Shown here: positions 12,301 to 24,179 of the stretch, one piece after another
How the letters are laid out: every line of letters begins with the position of its first letter
Position numbering within the stretch: position 1 is the stretch's first letter
From: Haemaphysalis longicornis
Lineage: Eukaryota; Arthropoda; Arachnida; Ixodida; Ixodidae
Reading direction: 5' to 3'
Assembly (NCBI GenBank): GCA_013339765.2
Contig: CM023449.1
Coordinates: 220,725,555 to 220,789,554, forward strand
Length of the DNA: 64,000 nt
The notes under the pieces: generated by a model
Seen by the model: only the letters and a program-made list of their open reading frames with translations
The model's database searches: none
Told to the model about the DNA's origin: nothing
Translations under genes and position numbers: made by a program

Positions 12301-13240
12301 TTCAATTGCAATTAAGTAATACTGATAACCGACGTTTGGCTTTTCGCGTTACATGCATTCTCTTCTCGCTGCGCTTGGAACGTTGGCAGAACTCCCTCCC
12401 TCCCCACCTCCAAAAAAAAAAACGAAAAAAAAACGAAATGCACAGAAAACGTTTATCCAATCCTGAAGAATTAAACGTCAACACAACAAAAGCGAGGCTC
12501 AGTTTATTACACAAAGTAGTTACCGGGAACCCGTTGCGCTGTTTCGTAACGAGAAATAAAACGGAAATGCTTTACTTCATCTGCAACAGGGCAACTTCAT
12601 TTGCCATCTTTATGGTTCGTAAGCGACATAACGCAAGAATGCAAACACATCTCGCTATTCTAGGCACCTGTTAGATTTTAAAAGGAACGCAAATGGTCAA
12701 CAGTGCAGCCGTAACAGAAAATCTGTGCCCACTGTGAGGTGCCAGAAGCTTGGTTTACCTAACCACTGCAAACCTGCTTGCCATTTTGCAAGTGTAGCTA
12801 AACATGAGATGTTGATTGTACTGCGCGCGTTAGCAATTTAATTCGCAAGTTCACTTGCGAGGAAAGCCTTAAATAAGCGATCCGACACCGTTATTCATCA
12901 AACCTGCCTTCAGAGTCGCTAAAATTTCATTTAACTAAAGCTGCACGCAAACGACCCGTTAGAACGGTTGCATTTATATTGGTGCACTGGTTGGAATTCA
13001 GTCATTTTATGTCGCCCTTCGAACACACAAAAATATCGTAAGCTCTAATAAAAATTGTAGGATCAGTTAAGTGGTGTTACCATTTCACGGCATCCCACAA
13101 ATGCAAGAATGCGCCATGCTACCAGTGACAGCGATTGAAACTGCTGTTGTGCTGTTGTAAACTTAATTCCGGAGATCTAGGCTTCCTGATTTGTTTGTAT
13201 TTATGATTTTATTGTAGGCTCAAAGCCATAGTCCGGAAAG
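9338..13240. other. Non-coding stretch, no gene supported
   Basis: Open frames here (for example 9,257-9,682 plus, 10,103-10,402 minus, 11,073-11,558 plus, 12,306-12,674 plus) have no recognisable motif, no plausible splice partners and base composition like their surroundings. A GC-rich patch lies at 11,130-11,280. Poly(A) and poly(C) runs occur near 12,395-12,430. Confidence 0.45.
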
Positions 13241-13299
13241 ATCGAGCTTGCTACGAGCCACGGCGTACAAGTTCATTGCCATTATTGCGGCCGTTCTGA

Positions 13300-13390
13300 G
13301 ATTCCCGATGGGTCGCCGCTTTTTTGGCGTAGTAATGAAAACTGACTGCCGCTTCCATGCTATACATTGAACGTTGAGGAACCGAACTAC
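13300..13390 (-). repeat. Dispersed repeat, copy 1 (partner at 16,780-16,870)
   Basis: On the minus strand the words TTTTCATTACTACGCC then AAAAAAGCGGCGACC match TTTTCCGCTACTACGTG then AAAAAAGCCGCGACC on the plus strand at 16,826-16,858. Translated, both read xYYxKKAAT. It is a short shared block with no assigned class. Confidence 0.5.
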
Positions 13391-13480
13391 AGCATACCAC
13401 TCTTGTCTGCGCCTTTAGTGCGCACATACGGCGCGAGAAAGGGACGAAGCGCGCCCACAGTGTGCATTCTCCCTGGCCTC

Positions 13481-13830
13481 TCAGCGGAGGATCCACACTA
13501 GCAGCGCGATGGTGTCGCCACCTACATGTCGATCTCGCCGAGAATACCCTCGGGGTTCCGTTGCAGCCGCGTGCACTTCGAATACCTCCAATCCGACTAA
13601 GTTCACTGGCCGCAGTTTGAATCCGGCGGATGCAGGTGAAGCGATTGCGTCCGCCGAGCCGCCACGGCAGAAAAAGGGAAGGCGACTCAGCGGCGCCGTA
13701 TCCAGGCGCGACTCGCTGCGTGTCTGCCGCGCCGCACCGTTTGTGCCAGGCATGATTCGGTACAGCCGTCGCGATGGGAAAAGGTGAGCAGACTCGGCGG
13801 CGCCGTTGCCGGAAAATTGCAGCACGTCTG
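13481..13830. other. GC-rich segment with open frames, unassigned
   Basis: A plus frame from 13,509 to 13,787 (92 codons) and a minus frame of 114 codons (13,825-13,481) overlap. The word GACTCGGCGGCGCCGT occurs twice (near 13,683 with one change and at 13,789). The region abuts the TIR element that starts at 13,848. There is no recognisable protein motif. It could be a CpG-rich promoter area or a repeat. Confidence 0.3.
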
Positions 13831-13847
13831 CTGCGGGCGGTTTGAAG

Positions 13848-14362
13848 TACCGTATTTACTCGATTCTAAGCACCACCTTTTTTTCCACCATCGCGATGCC
13901 CAAAGTGAGGGGGAGTGCTTAGATTTGAAAAGGCTAAATTATCCCCCCCCCCCGCCTCCCCCACCGCCACTTTTTTCGCGGCCGTGTATCGACGAGACGG
14001 GCGCAGTGATGAAAGTTTCATTTGGCCAACTTTCAAAAGGAAAATACGTACAGACAATGAACCACCGCTTACGATACTCAGTCACCCTATTCGAGTCCGT
14101 TGTGCCGCTTGGGCCAGCTCTCAGTATCCCCTAGGGGGTCGTCTTCAGTTCCGTCAAGTGTTTCTTAACTGAAAACTTCATAAATGACCTGGCCACAACG
14201 TCAACTCGGCCCCGTTACCACGCGTCTGAAATCCACCTTGCTATTGTTGCTTAGAAAAGGGGGTACCTAGATTCGCATGCAAGCTTGTTTTCCAAATTTT
14301 TTTCCGAAAGTTGGGGATGGTGCTTAGAATGGGGCGGTGCTTAGAATCGCGAAAATACGGTA
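13848..14362. mobile_element. TA-flanked MITE with ~30-bp terminal inverted repeats
   Basis: The left end reads TA-CCGTATTTACTCGATTCT then AAGCACC; the right end is its inverse (GGTGCTTAGAATCGCG then AAAATACGG-TA). About 27 of 30 terminal bases pair, and TA flanks both sides, as expected for a TA target-site duplication. The element is about 510 bp, has an internal run of Cs (13,943-13,953) and a second GGTGCTTAGAATGGGG unit beside the right end. It encodes no transposase, so it is a non-autonomous DNA transposon. TA duplication would fit Tc1/mariner-like families, but the family is not identified. Confidence 0.85.
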
Positions 14363-14709
14363 AGTCGCCAATTGGGCCCGCCGTCGTCACGGCGCCAAGT
14401 GCAGGGGATTTGTGTCGGGTGCTCTGGCACAAGCGCACAAACACGCATACAAAAATGAGTGGTTAAGGTCAGACACGTATGGATTTTGCCCGGGCTCTTA
14501 ACGGAAATAAGATTACCGACGCGTTGCGCCCCTGTCCTGTCCCTCTTTCGTGGTGGGACCTCCCTCTGGCTTCGCGCGCGCTAGCCGGTTTTTGTCTTTG
14601 TGTTTATCTATTACTTTGCGGGCTGGCGGCGGTGACGAGGGGTACGGTTGCGCAATTTTCTCAGCATGCGGACAGTGGCGGAAGCATCTCTTTGCAGCTG
14701 GCTTTAAAG

Positions 14710-14755
14710 ACGATAGCCTTTCTTTGGCTACTCAAACACGACAATGTTGCTCTCG

Positions 14756-14841
<86 letters not shown>

Positions 14842-15095
14842 GTGTGGCTGTCGTAAAGATAATTTATTATGGCAGCCTAATATCAGGCCCCGCAGTATAC
14901 GTGGTATCTACAGGGGTTGCGGCGAAGTAGCTTTATGTACATAATGTGCACAATTGGATAACTTTCTGCTCCGCGATTCAGCCGCTCGGCCAAAAGTTAA
15001 AAGAATTATTCCTCGCGAGCTTCATATCGGCAAAGTATTCCCTAGCTACTAAATCGGGTACCATACTTCCTGTTTGTGAGCATTATTCAACAAAA
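14710..15095 (+). repeat. Repeat family D carrying a (CTGT)n microsatellite, copy 1
   Basis: A run of about 22 CTGT units (14,753-14,842) is embedded in a longer repeat. The left flank GATAGCCTTTCTTTGGCTAC and the right flank GGTACCATACTTCCTGTTTGT recur around the second CTGT run at 28,930-29,230. The microsatellite therefore travels with a dispersed element. Long Cys/Ser/Leu/Val frames across it are artefacts of the repeat. Confidence 0.8.
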
Positions 15096-15244
15096 ATAAA
15101 ACATTAGGGATATTTGAACCTAAAAATACGAAAGTGACATTCGCACTGTTCCTTTAATGAAGAATAGACGTGGGTGTAATTTTTCCGATCGCAAAAAAAA
15201 AACGCGTTAGAACCAATATTTCACCAATAAACACAAAAAATTCG

Positions 15245-15650
15245 CGCAACTTGCACTAGTGGTGCAAGGTTGGAGAAACAGCAGAGCTGGCATCCGTCTC
15301 CGTTCGTCGGAGGCCCGGCTTTTGCACCTCACAAGTATTTTAGAACTTCCCGCAGAACGTTCTCCATCACTGGCAGGCCCGGACCGTTTTGTCTGCAGCC
15401 TTTCACAGATCTCCCGAAGTGGAGCGCGTTAGCACGGGCTAGCACCCGCGGCAACCGGATTCGCGAATTCGGCATTTGTAGCGCGAACTCGGCGTCTGTG
15501 CTCCCCACGTCAGACGCGAACGCACGTGAACTGGCAAGGAGAACAGCACGCGAGAGATGACGCCCTGAACACTGGACAGTGTTTTCGAAGGTCGATCTGC
15601 CCGGTGTCGGGCTCTCCTCACGAGGCGCAAGCTCGAGCGCGCTCGTCATT
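15245..15650 (+). repeat. Dispersed repeat family B, copy 1
   Basis: About 400 bp shared in the same orientation with 26,870-27,250. It begins at the palindrome TTGCACTAGTGGTGCAAGGTT and includes AGAAACAGCAGAGC, CCTGCGGCAACCGG-like, GAACTCGGCGTCTGTG and GAACTGGCAAGGAGA. The 3' part has CTCCTCACGAGGCGCAAGC at 15,614 and again at 15,672, with an inverted CGTGAGGAGC at 15,749. No protein is recognised. The class is unknown. Confidence 0.75.
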
Positions 15651-16069
15651 TTTTCTTTGTATTTATTACGAGCTCCTCACGAGGCGCAAGCCCACGCGTA
15701 AGCCTGGATGATGCCAGGGGCGCTTAGTGAGGCGCACGAGCACTTGTGCATCGTGAGGAGCATTACGCGGCAGGGGCTACAGAAGACTATCGTCTTTCGA
15801 TGACATTTTGATCAGCAGATTCGCGGCAGTTTTTCTGCTGATGAATTGCCTGCTTGTCGCCATTAAGAAACTTTCATTTTATTGAAGTACCGTTTTAGTG
15901 AAGTGCCGAAGAACCCGCTGCTCTGACACCAAGCCAACCGACGTGCTATATCACCCACGCACAGGTTTTTCCAGCCACAAGCAACGACACGCGCAACGTA
16001 CGCAGCGCGCATGAGCCAGATCGCAGCACGTGCCTGGCACCCGCTCTTCCGATCCGGACCTACACGAAC

Positions 16070-16400
16070 GAAACTCAAAGCCCGGAACGCAACAGAGCCA
16101 GTGCATACGACATTTTTCACACGTGCTGTCACGGCTACGGTCCACGCAACCAACAACATCGCACCCGGATTGGTGGACATGGCCACGACGAGCGAGACGC
16201 ACGGCGCACTAAACACACCATACGTGGCGAATGACAGCACACCAGTGTTAGAGGAGTTTCCCAGGAAAAACGAGACGCACAGCGCACGAAACGCACCAGA
16301 GATGACGAACGACATCCAACTTGGAGCGGTAGAGCTGACCACGGCGAACGAAATGCACAGCGCACGGAACGCGACCAAGCCAACATTACACGGAGGAAAC
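16070..16400. repeat. Degenerate 78-bp minisatellite, open on both strands
   Basis: The word GCAC(T/G)AAAC.CACCA-like recurs at 16,206, 16,284 and 16,362, exactly 78 bases apart (26 codons), with a looser unit near 16,080. Because 78 is a multiple of three, both a plus frame (16,011-16,442; repeats of NETHSARNA) and a minus frame (16,378-15,863; repeats of AFRALCVSF, hydrophobic) stay open. No known protein is recognised in either. A tandem DNA repeat is enough to explain the open frames. Confidence 0.7.
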
Positions 16401-16689
16401 CGCTATTCGCGACATCCTCCGCTCCCGCTGCTGCTATCCTGACTTGGCCAGCGAATGTCACAACCGCAGAACTCATCCTTGCCACAAGCAACAGAAGACC
16501 CAGCGCACGCGGTTCAACCCTAACGGAACGTTCGAGCTCTCCTGCACCCGCTACTCCAACCCGAGTCCAGCGAACGAACGACATTACATTCGTGCAGGTA
16601 TAGGTGGTGCAGGTATGGCCGCAGTAGTGGGAAGATACCGGCACCAACGCCCATTGCCGTTTTTTTTTTTTCAGCAGGCTGCCGTAGAA

Positions 16690-16870
16690 TGACGCGGGGA
16701 ATTAGAGTCACTGGTTGGGTGGCTTTGTCCCGAGCCGTGCAGAATCCACATGACTGTACGCAGCTTGTGAAACGAAGTACATATACGCTCGAGTCGATGA
16801 GTACCAACCGTTTGTGGCGCGCCCTTTTCCGCTACTACGTGAAAAAAGCCGCGACCGTGTCAACCAGTAA
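16690..16870 (+). repeat. Dispersed repeat, copy 2
   Basis: Contains the CTACTACGTGAAAAAAGCCG block shared in reverse orientation with 13,300-13,390. Followed by GT-rich low-complexity sequence (16,895-17,000). Confidence 0.45.
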
Positions 16871-17000
16871 AACCCACCCTTGTGAATCGGTACATGCGCA
16901 TGCGCATTTGAGTGTGTGCGTATGCCTGCATACGGGTGTGCATTAGTGTGTGTCTCTATGTGTTTGTTTGTTTATGTGCGCGCGTGCGTGTGTGTGCTAG

Positions 17001-17924
17001 ATCGGATTGTCTTCCTCACCAATGAATCACTGCCTGTAATCTAAGCAAGTCGTAAACTCCGGAGCTTCTTTGTGAGCACCGATGAACACCCGCCCACTCA
17101 GAAAAAAAAAATGCGCTCATTAGCGTAGCCACCTGAGCGCAAATAATTTGGGGAGCTAATTGCTAATATTCCTTGTTTCCAAGCTAGTACTTCCTTACTT
17201 GATGCTTTCGCGGAGGTTCTGCTTTGAAATCATCTGTGGCGCAGAGATAACGAGCAAATTATCACGCTGCCTGCAGAAAAACTGGAGTAATAAAACCTGA
17301 CTGTTGTTGCTTTGACTGTTGAACATTCCTAATGAAGCAAGAAATGCGACCAACGAAGCGTCCGAGAATAATCAGGGGCACTGGAGTTTCATTGTGCGCG
17401 CGGCAACGATAGTTACGGAAGAAAGATGAACTGTCGCAATTTCCAGTCGTGTGTCGGGGGTGTCAACTTCAGAGCCGAGTCGTTGGGGCACTTTGCCTTG
17501 TTTTCTTCCTTCTGCTTTTTTAGTTTACAGTTTTTAAACTGGGAATTGTCGCTTTCAAGCGGACCACAAAAGGCCGTCGGTTTGCAACGCGAGTGTGACG
17601 GTTTTGCAACACCGCTGAGGGGATGGCGACAGCAACGACTCTGAGCGCCGGGACTTGAAGGTCTGTCACAGACTGTCGCCACGTGCACTCTTGAAGAACA
17701 CTGTAGGGGCTGGATTGGGCCGGTTGCAGACTGTTGGGTGAGTGATTCATATGAGATGTGAAGCTTCCCCGAGGTGTGGCTGGCTGGAACGATTGTGGGC
17801 TTCTGGGCGTGTACTGAATATTATTTTATTTGATCGTGTAAGTGTTATTAGCCGCATTTTTAATTTATTTTACGGCAGATCTGTTTAAGCTCTTGGTTGC
17901 GCCATGAATGAGTAGAAAAAAGTA
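17001..17924. other. Non-coding stretch, nothing recognised
   Basis: Open frames at 17,413-17,750 on both strands have no recognisable motif. No inverted ends seen. Confidence 0.45.
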
Positions 17925-20775
17925 TTGAATTGTTTATTTTTTTCAGCAACAAAAGGAGGTTGCCCTGGGGCTATGGCAAAAGGCAACATTTCGTCACCTG
18001 ACTAGGCCCCTAGCCCCAGGCAGCACAAACACACAAACAGCAGTTTGTTACAAAACGCAAATGGCTCCGAAATTGTAGTTCAAACCCCATGCAATTCTAT
18101 ATACAACTATAGAACAACATCAGACTAACCACACACAGTTTGTATCCATTTCCGGAGTCTGTACAGTATTCACAATCCAAATTTGCAAGCATAAATATGC
18201 GTAATAAAACAACCTTGTTCCATACCAAAAAATACTGTTTTTTAAAGTGATTGCAACACAAAAGCATTTTTACATAAAACACACGCACACAATAACAGAA
18301 CTACAAAAGAGGAGACGGAAGAACATGACATTATTGCTCGAGTAGAAGCCGTTTAACTTTTTTCGGAAGGCTAACAAAGAAGAGCAGCTTTGCATCAGAT
18401 CAAGTAGAGATTAGTAGAGATCAGTAGAGAGTAGAGATATTTAAAAGATTTGGTATCTGCCATTGAAGCAGTTGCATGCCGTACCCTGTCCTAGTCCAAA
18501 TTTTTTAAATGTAGTGTGCCTGAGACTATAATGCGGATCAGTATTAGTGTATAATGATAAAAATATTTCTGGGTCTGATTTTAAGTTCAGGAAGGCTATC
18601 TCGGCTAGGCGTCGATTATATATGTCCTTAATAGTCAATATGTAGCTACATTTAAAATACGAAGAGACATGTTGTCGACTTGATAAGTTGTGAATGAATC
18701 GTAAACCACGTTTTTGCATTAAATAGAGAACATGAATGTTTTATTTTGACGTAGCGCCCCAAACTAGTAAACAATAATGTAGCCTTGAGTGAATAGCGCA
18801 GTGGTAAAGTTGTCGTTTTATGTTCTCGGGTAACAACATACGAAGCTTGTTAAGGGTGCCAATTGTTTGGGCTACACTGCGTTTTACATAATTTACATGA
18901 TGGGTCCAACGAAGAGCTTCGTGGAAATACACGCCAAAAAACTTACATTCTAAAACTTGCTGTAACACTTGTGATTCGAACGATATGACATTAAGACGTT
19001 GTACCGGTTTTTTATAGCAGAAAAATAATATACTTAGTTTTTTGTGTATTTAAAAGTAGCTGATTAGCACTTAACCACTGCGATAAATTTTGGAGATAGA
19101 TATTAGCATCACGTACGAGGACTGTTAAATCTTTTGAGGAGAAAAACACATTTGTGTCGTCAGCGTATAACACCATTTCAGGAGTCTCAGGAATGTTAAC
19201 AATATCATTAATATAAAGAAGAAATAGTACCGGTCCTAATATGACCCTTGTGTGACACCAAAAGCGAGGTATCCAGCATCTGATAATGCGTTATTATATA
19301 CAAAAACTGTACTCTATTTGAGAGATAGATCTGCGGTAGCTTACACGCCGTGCCACGTATTCCGTAATATGGGAGCTTTCTGAAAAGAATATGATGCTTG
19401 ATTGAATCAAAAGCTTTTTTAAAATCAACAAAAATACCAATTGTATAGAGGTGGTTTTCTATGTTGGAAACAATTTTTTCCCTAATGTTGAGTAAAGCTG
19501 ATTCTGTTGATTTCCCCTTTTGAAAACTATATTTTTTGGAGATAACAGTTGATTTTTTAAGGTGAATAGTTATTCGGGCGTTAATTACTTTTTCAGCGAT
19601 CTTTAAAAAAGCGGGAGTGTAGATATTGGCCCCTAATAAAAAATGTTGCTAACCGTACCATCCTTGCACAAGACACTAACTTTGGTGATTTTCATTTTGT
19701 GTGGGAACTTGCCAGTTTCTAAGATTAAGTTACATAAATGACAAAGCACATACCAAATTACATCAGAAACTGCCTTAATAGGTGCCGCTTTGATACCATT
19801 CAAACCACAAGCACAATGGTTTTTAAGCTCATGTGTGAAATCGCAGATTTCCATAGGGGTTGTAGGGCAAAGAAACATTGATTGTTGCAGACTCCGAGGC
19901 ATGCACCTGTCGACTTCGTTGTTGGCATTTTCGTTGTAAGCTCCGGAGGTTAAAAATGGCGATAAATTCATTTGCAAGATTTTTACCTCTTAACGTCTTA
20001 TCCCCAATTTTTATTTTCGTTTGCGAGGTAGTGGTTGTTTTGCGTAATAAATCCTTTACGGTGCGCCATGTCTTACTGGGATCGTAACATATGTGCGAGA
20101 ATTTGTTCGAATAGTATTGAATACGAGATTTTTTTATTTCACTAAAAAGTTTATTCCGGAGCGATTTGTATTCTTTTAGTAGTACTACTTCACCTGAAGT
20201 TATGAGCTTCTTGAACAATTTGTTTCTGGCTTTTATTGTGTGTGGTAGTTCTTTTGCTATCCAAGGTTTTCTGATTTTTCTGCAGCTTCGCAAGATAACT
20301 TCTGGAAATGCGGCATTGTACAACTCAAAAATTTTGTTAATAAACTTATCATACAAAACATTTGGATCCGTCTCTTTCAAGTACTGTGTCCAATTTGTAA
20401 ACGCTACGAGTTGGCCAAAATGCTCCGTATTGTCCCAAGTTACCTTAAGTATTATTGTTCTGTCACTGGTTTTACTCGCAGCGTTGTACAATTTTTTGGA
20501 GCAAAACAGAAAATAGACAAATGATCACTCAAATCGCTCGTTAAAACACCCGCTCGAATATCATTTCGGTCAAAATTTGTCAAGCAGAGGTCAATCAGTG
20601 TCTCACTTGATGGTGTGATACGAGCAGGAATATAGATTACGTTGGAAAAACCATTCACGGACAGCATATCACAAAGTTCTCTATTTAAACCTGGAACGTG
20701 CAGAATATTAACATTGAAGTCCCCAAGAATAACAGCTGGTGTCTGGGAATTTGATATAATCCTAACACAGGTTCA
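17925..20775 (-). mobile_element. CR1/Jockey-like LINE, 5'-truncated and decayed
   Basis: On the minus strand, in the right order, I see the end of an APE-type endonuclease (VILGDFNVNI near 20,720; PARITPSSETLIDLCLTN near 20,600; the SDHLSIF block near 20,525), a linker with a WTVKDLL-like motif near 20,070, reverse transcriptase start (LNGIKAAPIKAVSDVIW near 19,780), the catalytic YADDTNVFFS (near 19,165) and the C-terminal RT/thumb part (CELKFFGVYFHEALRW-like near 18,940; LRMLLPENIKRQLYHCAIHS near 18,830; RGLRFIHNL near 18,705). The element ends at 17,925-17,945 with an AATAAA on the minus strand beside a T-rich plus strand. Frameshifts and stops separate the blocks. The start near 20,775 lacks ORF1 and most of the endonuclease. 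Confidence 0.9.
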
Positions 20776-21302
20776 AGAAACAGATAAACCAAGAAACAGA
20801 TACCAATAAAGTGCCGAGCGCATGAGAGGTGGCGCCTGGTGATGTTCCCTGTAACGAAGCATGCGAACACGTGGGGGATTCGCCAGAAATCGCGGGCGTA
20901 AGGAGGGCATATGCGCCTTCTACTCAAAAATGTAAATAAAGGTAAAAATAGCATATAATCTTAAGCGAGAATTGGTTGCGTCGTCAATGAACCGGATTAG
21001 CGCTCCGGTGTATGGACCACTAATTAAGAAGTTGACTAGAGTTATCGCTTCTGGGCCCTTTGGCTTGTTTCATTTTGGCATTAATTCGTTACACCGTCGA
21101 ACCTACACCACTCATCGCAACAAGCGATAGAGCGAGCCACCCGCGACATGTTTTCAAAGCCGTGCTTGTACCAGCTGTATCGCGCCCCCGACAGGTGGTG
21201 ACACGAGTCAGGAGTTAGACAACGATTCTGGCGTCTAGAACGTAGACTGCGACGAAAAAGTAGCGATGGTCCAAGGAAAGTCCGACGAGCCGGCTGGATG
21301 GA
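20776..21302. other. Non-coding stretch left of a putative LTR
   Basis: An open minus frame (20,954-20,685) reads partly through the LINE in the wrong frame. No recognisable motif. Confidence 0.4.
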
Positions 21303-21844
21303 TGTCACGCCAACTCATCAAGTGGACAGCACAGACAGAAATATATTTAGCGGGTGCCGACGGTATATCACAGCACGAGACAAATAACTGTACATAGTTG
21401 AAGACGAGTTCTTACGGTTCGAGTTCAAAGTGGTGTAGCCTCACGTTACGGTCGATGTCTTGCAGTGCTTGCATGAACGTCGAGCGTCGTGTCTCGTAGT
21501 GCTTGCGGGTAATGAACCCAGCCGTCACCGCCAACAGCCAGGGTAGCGTAGCCCCAGGTGCGTTGCTGAACTAGCGTCGGTGCGTATCCCGAGCGGATCA
21601 GCCCGGCAGATTAGCTGGTTCTCCTTCTGTAAAGTGGAGCTGCCAGCAGGACGTTGCCGAGGGGTCTCCTTTCAGGGTCACAGCCTGGAACTTGTGTCGG
21701 TAGGCCTGAGGCGTCGTCAGGCCCCGATACCGCTGGGATCCGTTCCAGGAACGTAGCCTCGACTCCCTCTTCTTCCTCCTTCTCCCACGCTTGCCTCCTT
21801 CTTCCTCCTGTTCTTATCTTTCTGTTCATCTAAATGTCGTCACA
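21303..21844 (-). mobile_element. Possible solo LTR
   Basis: On the minus strand the segment begins TGTGACGACA and ends GCGTGACA, so it has the TG...CA ends and short inverted termini of an LTR. Its length (542 bp) fits. No target-site duplication is seen, and no internal retrotransposon sequence adjoins it. The call is tentative. Confidence 0.3.
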
Positions 21845-22138
21845 CTCCCCACCTTCGCGTTGGCACATGCTCTTCCGAGGGTTTGGCACATACTCTTTCG
21901 GGGGGTTGCTCGTGACAGTGGACACATATCACTCATTTGTTCGCCGCAACAGAAATCCATCTGGTTGATATTCCGTTGTGCTCCAGTGAGTTACATTAAC
22001 AGTAGAAAGTCTAGCGAGCGACATTCTGGTCCCTTGTGCGTAAAGCCCGGCATTTCCTGCGTGCATCCAGCGCGTTCTCCTGGTGCACTTGGAACACTCC
22101 TTTTCTTATGAGCAACTGCTAATTGGGTGCGCTGTTCG

Positions 22139-22208
22139 GCCTCAGTAGCTTAGGGGTAGAATTGTGTGCTTTCAAAAGAACTGCCCGGGTTCGAACCCCA
22201 CCGATGCC
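22139..22208 (+). repeat. tRNA-like segment, probably a SINE head or tRNA pseudogene
   Basis: The segment has an A-box-like TAGCTTAGGGG and a perfect B-box GGTTCGAACCC spaced as in a tRNA (about 36 bases apart), and it ends GATGCCA. The acceptor stem pairs poorly (GGCCTCA against CGATGCC) and no clean anticodon stem forms. It is therefore more likely a Pol III-derived SINE head than a working tRNA gene. Confidence 0.55.
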
Positions 22209-23639
22209 AGAAAGTTTTCCAAGAGCCGTGATTTTCTTTACTGTAAAATGTTTTTTTAGCTCAATACTGCGGATTATTTTCGTAGTTAAAGGTGATATGG
22301 CATTATGTACGTCGGATTAGAGGTGGAGTGTGACATATGAATTAATATTAGTAATTAACGCTCTTCATCCCATCGGAAGTACCGGGCTTGTACTTATCTT
22401 GAAAACAATTATCGTATTCCGCGGCAACAATTGTGCGTAAGCAGGTATTCTCACAGTAGTTGTTCTCACGGCCGGTACTTTATTCCGCCTTCGCAGATTC
22501 AACCGTGATCTATCTGTGCGGATGTGCATCAGGAAGGTAAACCAGGAAATATCTGTCCACGCATTCTGACGTTTGGGACCATTCTGTGAACCTCGCACAG
22601 TGTTACACACCCAACAGAGTAGAAACCACCAGCACAGGCGTATTGGGCAATGCTTTCTGGGCAGAAATGTCTGCTGTTTTGTTATGATATTCCGTTGCTG
22701 GAGCATCAAAACCACCTGCCAACTTCCTTCCTTCCACAGCAGCTCATTCAAAAGCCGTCTTTATTCGAACACTTTTTGTTGCATGGGGCCTAAAAATTAA
22801 CAAGGTCTTCCAATTTCGGTGCATGCATTACAGAATATCATCACAGAGTAACGCTATCTGCTGGGAATACTGCTTTGAGATATCACTTTAACATAAAGTA
22901 TCCACATGTGCTCCGCATCGTACCAGATCCCAGATCCAGTGACCTCGCAGCAGCTTGCCTCTGGAAAACCGTTAGGCTTGAAAACGACTGCAGGGCTTTT
23001 CAATCAGTGCAACGAGCGCCATTAACGTTTTATTTCTCTCCTTTTTTTTTTTGCAGTGGTGCACAGCACCCACACTTTGTTGCACAGCTTAACTTTCAGT
23101 TAGAGTCAAAACTTTTGATCGCCCTATCTTTTTCCTAGTAAACTAGCACTCACAGCAAAGACAGACACAGAAAATACCAGACTTTAAAGTATTTAATGCA
23201 GGGGAAAGCAGAGTTCCGGTTTCTTGTCAAAGAAGTAGGCCGATCCCTCGCTATGTGTGAATCACCACAAGGTTTCAACTAAATAACCCTTTACTCGACA
23301 TTTCGGTGGGAGAGACACAATGTCTGAATCGTTCTTTTCCTTCATGACTGGATTAAGTGCGACAAAACTTCCCTACGCCCCGTTTCTCAAATGAGACAAT
23401 AATGTGATTGTAGAGACAGCCACGACGTTACACTTGTGTTTTTCGCATAAGAAGAAAGTTGGGGTTAAAATGGCAATGCAAGTTGATCTTCCCGATTACG
23501 AATCCAGGCGCGGTAACTTTTCTTCGGTGTTTTTTAACTTCTGACGTCATCGTAACTGGCGCCCAAAAGCGTCTCTAAGCTTTAACAGCAGTGCTCCAAT
23601 TGCTACGACTGTAGCGCGTGCAGAGAAAGCGATCTTGTG
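22209..23639. other. Non-coding stretch, nothing recognised
   Basis: The largest frame (minus, 22,751-22,365, 128 codons) has no recognisable motif. Poly(T) run near 23,043. Confidence 0.4.
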
Positions 23640-23760
23640 GGTTACACTAGCTTCCGCCTTCGAACGCCAACCATGACATCCTTGATCTTCAGGACAGGAA
23701 CGCTTACCTTGTCAAACTCCAGTGGAAACTAGAAAAGGGGAAGCAAGAAAAAGATGAAAG
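23640..23760 (+). repeat. Dispersed repeat related to 28,010-28,150
   Basis: CTTGATCTTCAG..C, GGAA, CTTTCAAACTCCAG-like and AAGCAAGAAAA words occur in the same order here and at 28,065-28,140. Confidence 0.5.
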
Positions 23761-24036
23761 AGTGGCTGTTGTACTACAAAAAATACGGTTCATAATCTAC
23801 GTCATCTCGCGACGTTATACTCCAGTAACAGTTGTTGAGTGCTCTCTCAGCGAACGCAATAGAGAACGACGGAGAGAGGGATGCCTTTAATGACGTGAAA
23901 AAGTTCGCCTTGCAGCGAGTCTTGTTTGCTACTTCATATGAACATCTGTGGGGGGAAAGTAATTGAAGGAAGCGGAGACAAAAATCACACTAACACTAAC
24001 AAATGCTATAAAGCACGCAGAAACCGACAAACGCCG

Positions 24037-24146
<110 letters not shown>

Positions 24147-24179
24147 CACACGCACGGTAGTAGAGTTAAGCCAAACGTT

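Noticed and set aside
14479..14944. Open frames across the CTGT run (Cys-Leu-Ser-Val repeats)
   Set aside because: A tetranucleotide repeat keeps all frames open; the same is true at 28,697-29,157.
22139..22208. Functional tRNA gene
   Set aside because: A- and B-boxes are present but the acceptor and anticodon stems do not pair well; SINE head or pseudogene is more likely.
22365..22751. 128-codon minus frame
   Set aside because: No motif recognised; composition like its surroundings; kept only as unassigned sequence.
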